A DNA stretch of 64,000 nt from Rubrivirga marina. Lineage in GTDB: Bacteria > Bacteroidota > Rhodothermia > Rhodothermales > Rubricoccaceae. The notes beneath the pieces were generated by a model. It searched no databases and was not told the origin of the DNA. It saw only the letters and a program-made list of their open reading frames with translations. Each line of letters opens with the position of its first letter. Position 1 is the first letter of the stretch. Of the stretch, positions 1 to 7,969 are shown piece after piece. The position numbers were made by a program, and so were the translations under genes. The stretch lies in contig NZ_MQWD01000001.1 of assembly GCF_002283365.1 (NCBI RefSeq), positions 4,445,179 through 4,509,178 on the forward strand, given 5' to 3'.

Positions 1-36
1 ATCGAGCACGCCCGCGACGAGTGGACACATGATTGA
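1..36 (+). CDS. Possible 3' end of an upstream gene (partial)
   Basis: Frame 1 is open from the window edge and reads IEHARDEWTHD before a TGA at 34-36. It would overlap the ATG of the next gene by eight bases, a spacing common in this window. Only eleven codons are visible, so no family can be named and the frame could be chance. Confidence 0.3.
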   Translation: MEHARDEWTHD

Positions 37-451
37 GCACGCCTCGACCGACGCCGCCCTCCGCGAGATCGTGAGCGCTGACGGCGTCCACGTCGTCCAC
101 GTATGGGCGCCGTGGTGCGACAACTCGCTCCACGAGCACGAGCCCATCTGGTCCGACTGGCAGAGCCTGAGTGCCGACTCGGTGACGTTCGTGACGGTCT
201 GGAACGAGGGCGAGAGCGGGGCCGAGACGCTCCGCGAGACCGGCGTCGAGGGCGTCCGCGAGCTCGTCGTGCCCGGCCCGAAGCCCGAGAAGCCCGACCG
301 GCGGATCCGCCTCCTCGGCGTCCCCGTCACGTGGATCCCGACGACACTCGTGTTCAACCGGAACGGCCTGCTGGCGACCGCCTTCGCCTACGGCGAGGCC
401 TCGCGCGAGCAGCTGACGGAGGCCATCGCGGGCGCGCGGAGCAGCTGGTGA
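29..451 (+). CDS. Thioredoxin-fold protein lacking the second active-site cysteine
   Basis: The 140-residue product has the thioredoxin pattern: a beta strand ending in VWAPWC at residues 25-30, and a later TWIPTTLVF segment that supplies the cis-proline strand before FNRNG. The usual CxxC is reduced to C30-D-N-S33, so a disulfide reductase cycle within one active site is not possible; a monothiol, chaperone-like or binding role is more likely. There is no signal peptide, so it should be cytosolic. It is convergent with trpF, with a palindromic repeat filling the 32-base gap. ATG 29 is the only good start and may overlap an upstream gene end. The fold is fairly sure and the function is unknown. 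Confidence 0.75.
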   Translation: MIEHASTDAALREIVSADGVHVVHVWAPWCDNSLHEHEPIWSDWQSLSADSVTFVTVWNEGESGAETLRETGVEGVRELVVPGPKPEKPDRRIRLLGVPVTWIPTTLVFNRNGLLATAFAYGEASREQLTEAIAGARSSW

Positions 452-456
452 CTCCG

Positions 457-478
457 CCCGCCTCGACGCCGAGGCGGG
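457..478. repeat. CCGCCTCG-type palindrome, copy 1 (terminator-like)
   Basis: Arms CCCGCCTCG and CGAGGCGGG are separated by ACGC, a perfect 9-bp stem with a 4-base loop. It starts five bases after the stop of the thioredoxin-like gene and ends five bases before the stop of trpF, so it could act as a bidirectional terminator. There is no U tract. It belongs to the recurring family also found at 6594, 9832, 27103, 36352, 41118, 43387 and 47043. Confidence 0.85.
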
Positions 479-483
479 ACGAG

Positions 484-1158
484 TCAGGCCAACCGCTGGA
501 CGCCGGCGGCCGACGCGAAGGCCGCCAGCTTGTCGGCGTCGAGCGCGCCGCCCGTGCGGAGCCCGCTGCACACGTCGAGGCCGAACGGCCCGACGGCCCG
601 GACCGCATCGGCGACGTTGCCGGGCGTGAGGCCGCCGGCCAGAACGACCGGGATGTCCAAGAGCTCGCGGATCGTCCGGCTCACGCGCCAGTCGTGGACG
701 CGGCCGGTCCCGCCGAGCGCCTTCGTGTCGAGCGTCGGGTCGCCCGAGTCGAGAAGCACGGCGTCGACGTGGCGCGCGACGCGCTCGGCCTCGGCGATCG
801 CCTCGGGCCCCGTCACGTGGACGACCTGCCACAGCGACCGCCCCGGCAGGTCGGTCCGCAGTCGCGCGTAGACGGCTGGGCCGACGCGGTCGACGATCTG
901 GACGGCCGAGACGCCCGCAGCGTCGGCCTGCCGGGCGATCGTGTCGGCGCTCTGAGCGCTCGTGAGGAGGACCGACATCACGGGCGGCGGAACGGCCCGA
1001 GCGATGTCCGCGATCCGCTCGTCCGGGATCACACCCGGCCCGCTCGGCATCGCCCCTACGAGCCCGACCGCGTCGGCGCCGAGGCGGACGGCCAACCGCA
1101 TCTCCTCGACCGAGCTGATGCAACAGACTTTCAGGCGGGGGAACAGCGGAGGCGTCAC
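484..1158 (-). CDS. trpF: Phosphoribosylanthranilate isomerase family protein
   Basis: The 224-residue TIM-barrel protein matches TrpF, which isomerises N-(5-phosphoribosyl)anthranilate in tryptophan synthesis. Visible landmarks are KVCCIS near the N-terminus (the family has KxCGI with the catalytic cysteine), an LLDSG segment in the position of the catalytic aspartate, GGTG followed by a basic stretch, LAGGL and the phosphate-binding GLDVCSGLRT near the C-terminus. The start is GTG. It lies 11 bases after a secreted barrel-like protein and is not next to other trp genes, so it may be a stand-alone isomerase. The second residue of the KxCG motif region being Cys-Cys rather than Cys-Gly is slightly unusual. 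Confidence 0.85.
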   Translation of the reverse strand: MTPPLFPRLKVCCISSVEEMRLAVRLGADAVGLVGAMPSGPGVIPDERIADIARAVPPPVMSVLLTSAQSADTIARQADAAGVSAVQIVDRVGPAVYARLRTDLPGRSLWQVVHVTGPEAIAEAERVARHVDAVLLDSGDPTLDTKALGGTGRVHDWRVSRTIRELLDIPVVLAGGLTPGNVADAVRAVGPFGLDVCSGLRTGGALDADKLAAFASAAGVQRLA

Positions 1159-1169
1159 AGGGGCCGGGG

Positions 1170-2033
1170 TCAGTACAGGCCGTCGCCCTCATTGAGCGCG
1201 ACGCGGACCACGAGGCGCGGCCGGCGACCGGCGAGACGGGGAATCTGGCCGTCGTCGATGAGGTAGTGGAACGAGTTCTGGAGCGTCGAGCGGATGCCCT
1301 CTGAGTCGACGCCGAGCGAGAGCGTGAGGTCCCCCCAGTACAGGTCGGCGGCCAGGATGCCGTGGGCGTAGGCCCCGCCGTACTGTCCCGAGAGGTCGTA
1401 CGTCTCATCGCGGTTGAGGCGTCCCAGCCCCTCCGTCGTCCCTATCCACACGACCGTCCGCAGCCCGACGCCACGTAGCACGTCCGCGTCGTGCCGGACG
1501 TACCGCACGCGGAGAGCGAACGTCCGGTAGCGGTCGAGGAGCTGCTGGGCGAGGGCGTCGTTCTCGAACGTCACGTCAAAGGAGGATGCCTCCCCGGCGA
1601 AGCGGTAGCGGACTGCACCGGACAGCTGGGACGTGTGGTCGGTGTCGAGGTACAGGAGGAGGGTGTACGAGAGCGTGTGGGCCCTTGGCCGCGCCCGGTG
1701 GAGCTCGGCCCCGCGGTACGCGCGGCGAGGACCAAACCCGTAGCTCAGGCCGAGGGCCGCCTCCGCCCCCACGCTGGATCCGGGAAGCCCGAGGTCCGCT
1801 ACGAGTGCTTCGGCGCCGAGGCTGGCCTGGGCCGATACGTCGTGCGCCCGTTCGAGCCCGAGCGGGAGCGGTGCCGAGCCGCCGGCCGCCACCCCCACCC
1901 CGCTCTCGTGCGTGCCGACCTTCGAGGTCACTGCCGCGCCCACCGAGGCGGGACGGTCCAGCACGAGGGCGTGTCCCTGCGCCGCGACCGTGGCTGCCAT
2001 GAGGTGCAGGCCGATAAGGACCCCGTGCCTCAC
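1170..2033 (-). CDS. Secreted barrel-like protein, resembles polymorphic toxin type 23 domain family
   Basis: The 287-residue product starts at a GTG that overlaps the upstream rhodanese stop as GTGA. The first 20 residues form a signal peptide (MRHGVLIGLHL then AATVAAQG). Alternating strands follow (VGAAVTSKVGTHESGVGVAA, HTLSYTLLLYL), suggesting an envelope beta-sheet or barrel protein. The C-terminal half has FENDAL, DRYRTFAL, a GGAYAHGILA segment, and IRSTLQNSFHYLI, which I recognise as the pattern of the so-called polymorphic toxin type 23 family common in Bacteroidota. That name comes from toxin C-termini; here a signal peptide and lack of immunity gene argue for an outer-membrane role. 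The assignment is from memory of the family pattern and is tentative. Confidence 0.6.
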   Translation of the reverse strand: MRHGVLIGLHLMAATVAAQGHALVLDRPASVGAAVTSKVGTHESGVGVAAGGSAPLPLGLERAHDVSAQASLGAEALVADLGLPGSSVGAEAALGLSYGFGPRRAYRGAELHRARPRAHTLSYTLLLYLDTDHTSQLSGAVRYRFAGEASSFDVTFENDALAQQLLDRYRTFALRVRYVRHDADVLRGVGLRTVVWIGTTEGLGRLNRDETYDLSGQYGGAYAHGILAADLYWGDLTLSLGVDSEGIRSTLQNSFHYLIDDGQIPRLAGRRPRLVVRVALNEGDGLY

Positions 2034-2584
2034 TCGCTGCCCCCCGCCCGTCGACCCGGATCGAGCAGCCGCCCCCAGACGGCGTCGTACGGGTGGACCT
2101 CCTCGACGGGATGCCCGTCGCGGACGAGCGGGCGCCCCTCGTTGGCCCAGCGGAAGATCGAGCCTGCGAGGTTCTCGACGTGCTCGAAGCCGGCCGACTG
2201 GAGCCGCCGCGCGACCGCGCCCGAGCGGACGCCGACGGAGCAGTAGACCACGACCGACCGCTGGCGGTCGATCCCGTCGAGCGCGTCGGCCAGTTCGGCC
2301 GCCGAGGCGTCGGGGTCGACGCGGTGCGCGCCCGGGAGGTGCGAGACGGCGTACTCCGCCTCGGTGCGCGCGTCGAGGAGGACGGGCGCGACCGTCGAGT
2401 CCGCGAGGTGGGCCGCGAGCGCGGCGGTCGTCGTCGTGGGGACGTCGGCGAACCGGGCGGCGAGGTCGCGGTCGACGGCCCGCCAGGCGAGCGAGCCCGG
2501 GCGGTGGGCGGCGCGACCGGCCCACAGCCACAGGCCGCCGACCGCGACGAGGGCCACGAGGAGCAAGACGAGGGCGAGGCGCAT
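2030..2584 (-). CDS. Membrane-anchored rhodanese-like sulfurtransferase
   Basis: The ATG at 2584 opens a 184-residue protein with an N-terminal membrane helix (ALVLLLVALVAVGGLWLW) and a single rhodanese domain: LLDARTEAEYAVSHLPGA, then the active loop VVVYCSVGVRSG with the persulfide cysteine, and an ENLAGSIFRWANEG end typical of the fold. The domain should face the periplasm. An upstream extension to 2743 exists but is unlike protein, so the internal ATG was chosen. Its TGA overlaps the GTG of the following barrel-like gene by three bases, which implies translational coupling. The substrate is not evident. Confidence 0.85.
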   Translation of the reverse strand: MRLALVLLLVALVAVGGLWLWAGRAAHRPGSLAWRAVDRDLAARFADVPTTTTAALAAHLADSTVAPVLLDARTEAEYAVSHLPGAHRVDPDASAAELADALDGIDRQRSVVVYCSVGVRSGAVARRLQSAGFEHVENLAGSIFRWANEGRPLVRDGHPVEEVHPYDAVWGRLLDPGRRAGGSE

Positions 2585-2686
2585 GGCGGAGCAACGGCGC
2601 GGCCCCGGCCGGAGTGCCCGGCCCGGCGCACCCGAAATGCACGGGGGATCCCGTTGGGCCGCCCCGGGGCCCGCCACGCCCCGGGC

Positions 2687-2694
2687 TATCTTCG
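2687..2694 (+). promoter_or_regulatory. Putative -7 promoter box TATCTTCG
   Basis: TATCTTCG lies 32 bases before the DUF2723 start in the divergent gap 2585-2726. It matches the recurring TANCTTNG box of this window, which resembles the Bacteroidota TAnnTTTG element. No clear -33 element is seen. Confidence 0.45.
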
Positions 2695-2726
2695 CGACTC
2701 GCCACAGCCCCCGACCGCCCTCCCGC

Positions 2727-5636
2727 ATGACCGGCAAGCTCATCGACCGCCTCGTCGCCGCCGCGGTCTTCCTGTACGCCTTCGTCGTCTACGTCGCCAC
2801 CATGGCGGAGACGTCGCCGTTCTGGGACTCGGGCGAGTTCATCGCCATCGCCAACGGGCTCCAGGTGAGCCACCCGCCCGGCGCCCCGTTCTACATGCTC
2901 GTCGGGCGGCTCTTCGCGATGGGCGCGCCCCTGTTCGGGGGCCTCAGCCCGGAGCCGGTCGCCTACGCCGTCAACCTCGTGTCGGTCCTGTGCAGCGCGC
3001 TCACGGTGCTCCTGACGCACCTCGTGATCGTCCGGCTCGTGCGGATCTGGAAGGGCCACCCGGCCCAGTGGACGCCGGCCCAGCGGATCGGGGCGAACGC
3101 CGGCGGCGTGGTCGGGGCCCTCGCGTTCGCCGTCACCGACTCGTTCTGGTTCAACGCCGTCGAGGCCGAGGTCTACGCCATGTCGATGCTGTTCACGGCG
3201 CTCGTGGTGTGGCTCGCGCTCGTGTGGCGCGACGCGACGCGCGCCGAGGAGGCCGAGTTGGCCAAGCGCGGCGAGCACCCGTTCGGGCTCCACGCCGACC
3301 GCTACCTCGTGGCCATCGCCTACCTGTTCGGCCTCGCGATCGGCGTCCACCTCCTCAACGTCCTGACGCTGTTCTTCATCGCGCTGATCGTCTTCTTCCA
3401 GAAGGCCGACCGCGACGACTGGTCGACGGCCGACCGCGTGAAGGGGCTTCTGATCACGGGCGTCATCTCCGTGGTCGTGTTCCTCGTGATCTACCCCGGC
3501 GTGGTCCAAACGCTCCCGACCCTGGCCGGCGCCTCGGGCGCGCCGACGCTGTTCCTGCTGGCCGTCGTCGCCGCGCTCGTCGGCGCCGTGTGGTACACCC
3601 AGAAAAAGGGGATGCCGGTGGCGAACCTCGCCGCGCTCATCGTCACGCTCGTCATCGTCGGGTACTCGTCGTACGGGCTCATCTTCGTCCGCTCCGCCGC
3701 CGACCCGCCGATCGACGAGAACGACCCGGAGAACGCGGAGGCCATCGTGAGCTACCTCAAGCGCGAGCAGTACGGCTCGACGCCGCTCCTCACGGGCGAG
3801 ACGTTCAACGACCGGACCGGCCGCGTCGACGAGCAGACGACGTTCCCGCGCCGCTACTCGACGGCCCCGCAGCACACCCGCGTCTACGCCCAGTACGACT
3901 CCGACTGGGACTTCTTCTGGAAGTACCAGCTCGGCCACATGTACGGGCGGTACTTCATGTGGCAGTTCGTCGGGAAGGCGTCCGACGTCCAGGACGCCGG
4001 CTGGTACGCCGGCCTCGGCGAGGCGCCGAGCACGGGCCCGACGCCGTCCGAACGGGCCGGGCAGAACGGCTACTTCTGGTTGCCCCTCTTGCTGGGGTTG
4101 TTCGGCCTCGCGGTCCACGTCCAGCGCGACTGGCGGCGGGCGCTGGCCGTCGGCGTGCTGTTCCTGATCACGGGCGTCGGGATCATCCTGTACCTCAACC
4201 AGACGCCGTTCCAGCCACGCGAGCGCGATTACTCGTACGTCGCCTCGTTCTTCGCCTTCTCGCTGTGGATCGGGATCGGGGCGACCGGCCTGGTCGAGAT
4301 CGTGACCGAGGCGCTGGAGAGCAGGGCCGCCGGGATGCGGAAGGTGGCCGGGCTGGCCGTGGCCGTCCTCGCCTTCCTCGCGGTCCCGGGCTGGATGGCC
4401 GTCGAGAACTACGACGACCACGACCGCTCCGGCCGCCGGATCGCGACCGACTTCGCGCGCAACCTGCTCGAGAGCACGGCGCCCAACGCGATCCTCTTCA
4501 CGAACGGCGACAACGACACCTTCCCGCTGTGGTACTTGCAGGAGGTGATGGGCGTCCGCCGCGACGTCCGCGTCGTGAACCTGTCCCTCCTCAACACGCC
4601 GTGGTACATCCGCCAGCTCCGCGACCAGGCCAGCCGTGAGAGCGCGCCGATCCCGATGTCGGTCACCGATGCCGACCTCGAAGGCATCAGCGGGCCGCCG
4701 GACGAGCGGGCCACGGGCGCCCTCGCCCCGCGGATCATCGCCGACACCGAGGTCGCGCTCCCAGTCGACGCCCGCGCGTTCTCGGACGACCGGGTGGCGG
4801 GCCGCATTCCCGCGTCCGAGATTCCGGACCGCGTGACGTGGACGCTCCGCGGGCAACCCTACGGCGAGGGCCAGAGCGTCCTCTACACGGCCGACCTCGC
4901 CGTGCTCGACATCCTTCGGTCCGTCGCCCAGGAGGGCTGGCAGCGGCCGGTTTACTTCGCCGGGACCGTCGCGCAGTCGTCGGAGCTCGGGCTCCAGTCG
5001 CTGTTTCAGAACGAGGGCCTCGCCCGGCGCGTGGTGCCGCTCGAGCGGCCCGGCAGCGGTCCCGATGGCGTGACGGTCCCCGAGATCGCGCTCGACCGGC
5101 TCGGCAAGTTCCGGTTCGGCGGCCTCGCCGACCCCGCCGTCTACCACGACGAGAACGCCCGCAACATGGCCGACGGCTACCGGATCCGCGTCGGCTCGAT
5201 CGCCACGCGGCTCGCCGAGGCCGGCCAACCCGACGCCGCGCGAACGCTTCTGAACCGGCTTCGCGAGGAGATCCCGACGGCGACGATCCCGGCCAGCTTC
5301 GGCTCGTTCCTGACGATGGCCGAGGCCTACGACGCGGCCGGCGACCGGCAGCAGGCCGCCGAGATCTTCCGCGAGGCCGAGTCGATCGCCCTCCGCGAGC
5401 TGACGAACGCGCGGACGGCGACGGCGCAGGAGGAGGCGTTCCAACTCGTCCAGTACATCCAGTCGGCCTACGTGCTCGACGGGAAGTACCAGGCGGCGTC
5501 GGCGTTCATGGACCGGATCGCCGAGGCGACGGGCAACGACGCCGTCCGCCGCTCGGCCGAGGACTTCCAGCGCGAGGCCGAGGCCGTCCTCGGCCCCGAC
5601 GCCGCTCGCTCCGACTCCGCCGGCGGCCAGGGCTGA
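2727..5636 (+). CDS. DUF2723 family polytopic membrane protein (TMEM260-like O-mannosyltransferase family) with TPR-like tail
   Basis: The 969-residue protein begins with a membrane helix and the hallmark FWDSGEFIA ... SHPPGAPFYM motif of DUF2723, a GT-C-like family related to eukaryotic TMEM260, a protein O-mannosyltransferase. About eleven hydrophobic segments occupy residues 1-580, with large loops, and the end of the membrane part reads QPRERDYSYVASFFAF, another family signature. The soluble part has TNGDNDTFPLWYLQEV, a further conserved block. From about residue 810 the sequence becomes helical, with AGDRQQAAEIFREAE reminiscent of TPR repeats. A glycosyl transfer role at the membrane is inferred from the family; acceptor and donor cannot be told. 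ATG 2727 follows a promoter-like box. Confidence 0.88.
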   Translation: MTGKLIDRLVAAAVFLYAFVVYVATMAETSPFWDSGEFIAIANGLQVSHPPGAPFYMLVGRLFAMGAPLFGGLSPEPVAYAVNLVSVLCSALTVLLTHLVIVRLVRIWKGHPAQWTPAQRIGANAGGVVGALAFAVTDSFWFNAVEAEVYAMSMLFTALVVWLALVWRDATRAEEAELAKRGEHPFGLHADRYLVAIAYLFGLAIGVHLLNVLTLFFIALIVFFQKADRDDWSTADRVKGLLITGVISVVVFLVIYPGVVQTLPTLAGASGAPTLFLLAVVAALVGAVWYTQKKGMPVANLAALIVTLVIVGYSSYGLIFVRSAADPPIDENDPENAEAIVSYLKREQYGSTPLLTGETFNDRTGRVDEQTTFPRRYSTAPQHTRVYAQYDSDWDFFWKYQLGHMYGRYFMWQFVGKASDVQDAGWYAGLGEAPSTGPTPSERAGQNGYFWLPLLLGLFGLAVHVQRDWRRALAVGVLFLITGVGIILYLNQTPFQPRERDYSYVASFFAFSLWIGIGATGLVEIVTEALESRAAGMRKVAGLAVAVLAFLAVPGWMAVENYDDHDRSGRRIATDFARNLLESTAPNAILFTNGDNDTFPLWYLQEVMGVRRDVRVVNLSLLNTPWYIRQLRDQASRESAPIPMSVTDADLEGISGPPDERATGALAPRIIADTEVALPVDARAFSDDRVAGRIPASEIPDRVTWTLRGQPYGEGQSVLYTADLAVLDILRSVAQEGWQRPVYFAGTVAQSSELGLQSLFQNEGLARRVVPLERPGSGPDGVTVPEIALDRLGKFRFGGLADPAVYHDENARNMADGYRIRVGSIATRLAEAGQPDAARTLLNRLREEIPTATIPASFGSFLTMAEAYDAAGDRQQAAEIFREAESIALRELTNARTATAQEEAFQLVQYIQSAYVLDGKYQAASAFMDRIAEATGNDAVRRSAEDFQREAEAVLGPDAARSDSAGGQG

Positions 5637-5655
5637 CGGCGCCCCTCGCTCCTCG

Positions 5656-5663
5656 TACTTTCC
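5656..5663 (+). promoter_or_regulatory. Putative -7 promoter box TACTTTCC
   Basis: TACTTTCC sits 22 bases before the ATG of the small gene at 5686 and after the DUF2723 stop at 5636. It fits the TANNTTNG pattern seen before other genes here. Its position suggests that the small gene and ybeY have their own promoter. Confidence 0.4.
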
Positions 5664-5685
5664 AGTCCCGCCGCCCCCCGCCCCG

Positions 5686-6135
5686 ATGCCCCAGCTCCTC
5701 CCCGACGCCGACCTCGACCGCGCGGCCGCCGTCCTGGGCGTGACGCCCGAGCGCGACGGCGGTCTCACCCGGCTCGCCCTCTCAGACGCCGCCAGCGGCC
5801 GGCGCCTCGCCGTCGAGGTCACGCGCGGCGAGAGCGGCTCGATCGTCAAGGTCTACGGGACGGAGTCGCACCTCGAACTCCACGACTGCGCGGGTCTCGT
5901 GACGTCGGAGGAGCTCGGCGAGGTCATCTTTTTCGCCCGCGGCGGCGGGCGCGTGGCCGGGCTCGTGATCGAGCGCGAGGCGGCGTGCTCGCTCTACGCC
6001 AACGTCTCGGAGAAGCTGCTCTCGGCCGACTTCCTGACGGTCGCGCCCGAGGTGGCCCAGGCCGCCGTCGTCCTGTCCCTGAGCGAGCCGCTCTTCGAGG
6101 GCGACTGGACGCCCGAGGGCTCGACGGAGGCGTGA
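5686..6135 (+). CDS. Conserved-looking protein of unknown function, coupled to ybeY
   Basis: The 149-residue soluble protein has a regular alternating pattern (RRLAVEVTRGESGSIVKVYG, then HDCAGLVTSEELGEVIFFARG and a VAGLVIEREAACSLYANV segment) that suggests an alpha/beta fold. I do not recognise a family. Its ATG follows a promoter-like box and its TGA overlaps the GTG of ybeY as GTGA, so the two are probably co-translated. The pairing with a 16S rRNA maturation endonuclease hints at a ribosome-linked or stress role, but nothing in the sequence proves it. Confidence 0.75.
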   Translation: MPQLLPDADLDRAAAVLGVTPERDGGLTRLALSDAASGRRLAVEVTRGESGSIVKVYGTESHLELHDCAGLVTSEELGEVIFFARGGGRVAGLVIEREAACSLYANVSEKLLSADFLTVAPEVAQAAVVLSLSEPLFEGDWTPEGSTEA

Positions 6136-6587
6136 GCCCCGACGGAGGCCCCGAGGCGGAGGGGCTGGAGATCCACCACGAGCACGAGACGCTCCGGCTG
6201 GACGAGGACCGCGTCCGCGCCGTCGTCGAGGCCGTGTGTGCCGGCGAGGGCGTCGAGGTGGTCAGCCTCGGCGTGATCCTGGGCGACCACGCGCTCGTCC
6301 ACGAGCTCAACCGGGAGTGGCTCGGCCACGACTACGAGACCGACGTCGTGTCGTTCGTGCTCGACGAGGAGGCGCAGGCCGACGGACAGATCGATGGCGA
6401 GGTGTACGTCGACCTCGACACGGCGGCCGAGCGGGCGCCCGAGTTCGGCGTGCCGACGGAGACGGAGGCGCTCCGCTACGTGGCCCACGGCGTCCTCCAC
6501 CTCTGCGGCCACGACGACGACACGGACGAGCAGCGCGCGTCGATGCGGGCCCTGGAGGACCGATATCTGAAGGCGGCGGGCATCTAG
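6132..6587 (+). CDS. ybeY: rRNA maturation endoribonuclease YbeY
   Basis: The 151-residue protein carries the zinc motif HGVLHLCGHDD near residues 117-127, matching the family HGxLHxxGHDH with three histidine ligands. Upstream are LNREWLGHDYETDVVSF (the family L-N-x-x-x-R-x-x-D-x-x-T-D-V-L-S-F block) and a GEVYVDLDTA strand. YbeY processes 16S rRNA ends and takes part in ribosome quality control in the cytoplasm. An open frame extends further upstream, but the GTG at 6132, overlapping the previous TGA, gives the right family length and was chosen. A palindromic repeat follows seven bases after the stop. Confidence 0.92.
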   Translation: MSPDGGPEAEGLEIHHEHETLRLDEDRVRAVVEAVCAGEGVEVVSLGVILGDHALVHELNREWLGHDYETDVVSFVLDEEAQADGQIDGEVYVDLDTAAERAPEFGVPTETEALRYVAHGVLHLCGHDDDTDEQRASMRALEDRYLKAAGI

Positions 6588-6593
6588 CTCTTC

Positions 6594-6613
6594 CCGCCTC
6601 GGCACCGAGGCGG
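6594..6613. repeat. CCGCCTCG-type palindrome, copy 2
   Basis: Arms CCGCCTCG and CGAGGCGG flank GCAC, a perfect 8-bp stem. It lies six bases after the ybeY stop and eight before the metF stop, between convergent genes, as expected for a two-way terminator. No U tract is present. Confidence 0.85.
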
Positions 6614-6621
6614 ACCACCTC

Positions 6622-7581
6622 CTACCCCACCAGCTTCCGCAGCGGCTCGGCCACGCGGACGACGTGCTTCGCCGTCGACATGATGTAGAAGTGGATGCCG
6701 GGGACGCCCGCCTCGAGGAGCTCTTCGGCCTGCTTCCGCGCCCACTCCACGCCGACCTCGGCCACGTGCTCGGGCTTGGCCGCCTCGACCTCGGCCGCGA
6801 GCGCCTCCGGGATCTCGGTGTGGAACGAGCGCGGGAGCGACTGGAGCTGGCGCTTCGACGTCAGGATCTTGAGGCCCGGCACGATCGGCACGTCGATGCC
6901 GACGTCGCGGCACTTCTCGATCCAGCCGAGATAGTGGCGGTTGTCGAAGAACATCTGCGAGACGACGTAGTCGGCCCCGGCGTCGACCTTCCGCTTGAGG
7001 TTCAGCACGTCCCACGTCATGTTGGGCGCGTCGGCGTGCTTCTCGGGGTACCCGCCGACGCCGATGCAGAAGTCGCTCGGCGCGGCGTCGAGGAGGTCTT
7101 CGAGGTAGCGGCCCTCGTTCATCGCCCGGATCTGGGCCACGAGGTCACAGGCGTAGGCGTTCTGCTGGCGGCCGGGACGGACGAGCTTCTGGACGCCCGT
7201 GTCGTCGCCGCGGACGGCGAGGAGGTTGTGGATGCCGAGGTAGTTGAGCTCGATGAGCGCGTCCTCGGTCTCCTCCTGCGTGAACCCGCGGCACAGGATG
7301 TGGGGCACGGCGTCGATGCCGAACCGGTACTGGATGGCCGCGCACAGGCCCAGCGTGCCGGGCCGCTTCCGCTTGACCCGCTTGCGGATGGTGCCGTCGC
7401 CCATCTCCTCGTAGACCGCCTCGGCCGAGTGGCTCGTGACGTCGATGAAGGGCGGGTCGTAGGGCTTGAGCTGCTCGACCACGCCCAGCACGTCGCCGAC
7501 GGAGCTCCCCCGCGTCGGCGGGATGATCTCGTACGAGAAGAGCGGACCGTCGGCGCGGTCGTAGTGCTCGATGACTTTCAT
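6622..7581 (-). CDS. metF: Methylenetetrahydrofolate reductase [NAD(P)H]
   Basis: The 319-residue TIM-barrel flavoprotein reduces 5,10-methylene-THF to 5-methyl-THF for methionine synthesis. It begins MKVIEHYDRADGPLFSYEII, where FSYEIIPP holds the catalytic Glu in the family FEFFPP position. Further signatures are FIDVTSHSA, NLLAVRGDD (folate/FAD-binding region), IGVGGYPEKH, VDAGADYVVSQMFFDN (a strong MetF block) and VPIVPGLKIL. The longer frame to 7608 adds nine residues without support, so ATG 7581 was chosen. It is downstream of the oxidase operon on the same strand, with an 80-base gap and no clear terminator, and is convergent with ybeY. Confidence 0.95.
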   Translation of the reverse strand: MKVIEHYDRADGPLFSYEIIPPTRGSSVGDVLGVVEQLKPYDPPFIDVTSHSAEAVYEEMGDGTIRKRVKRKRPGTLGLCAAIQYRFGIDAVPHILCRGFTQEETEDALIELNYLGIHNLLAVRGDDTGVQKLVRPGRQQNAYACDLVAQIRAMNEGRYLEDLLDAAPSDFCIGVGGYPEKHADAPNMTWDVLNLKRKVDAGADYVVSQMFFDNRHYLGWIEKCRDVGIDVPIVPGLKILTSKRQLQSLPRSFHTEIPEALAAEVEAAKPEHVAEVGVEWARKQAEELLEAGVPGIHFYIMSTAKHVVRVAEPLRKLVG

Positions 7582-7661
7582 CAGATCGGTCCGGGGCGGA
7601 GGCCCCAAGATCCCTCACGGACGCGGCGACTGCCAGTCTCGACGCCCCGCTTGGAGCGCCC

Positions 7662-7964
7662 TTAGTTCCGCCGGAGCCAGAGGTCGTCGAACAGCGGATG
7701 CGCAGGCGGCCCCGCCGGGCCGTCGCCCGAGGCCGGCTCGGCCATCGACTGCCGGGCTCGCTCGTCCTCGAGGATGTCGCGGAGGCGGACAGGGACGGAC
7801 TCGCCCGCCGCCGCCCGCCGCCGGGCCGACGGATCGAGGGACAACGCGTCGTCGTGGAAGAGGAGCTGGTAGGCCGTGACGCCTGCCCACACCGCCATCA
7901 GGAGGATCGCCGGGACCGCGACCCAGAAGAACGCGACGAACAGGGCGGCGACCGGCGGCAGCAT
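7662..7964 (-). CDS. Small single-pass membrane protein at the end of the oxidase operon
   Basis: The 100-residue protein has one long hydrophobic helix at residues 4-32 (VAALFVAFFWVAVPAILLMA) followed by a charged cytoplasmic-type tail (ARRRAAAGESVPVRLRDILEDERARQ). It starts five bases after the COX4 stop, so it is the last gene of the oxidase block. No known family is recognised. A role in oxidase assembly or as an accessory subunit is inferred from position only. Confidence 0.7.
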   Translation of the reverse strand: MLPPVAALFVAFFWVAVPAILLMAVWAGVTAYQLLFHDDALSLDPSARRRAAAGESVPVRLRDILEDERARQSMAEPASGDGPAGPPAHPLFDDLWLRRN

Positions 7965-7969
7965 GGGGC

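Noticed and set aside
1170..5849. Very long open frame on the minus strand opposite the DUF2723 gene
   Set aside because: Only its last 288 codons look like a protein (barrel-like gene). The rest is rich in Arg, Gly and Asp with no domains and lies opposite a real gene; it is a product of the high GC content.
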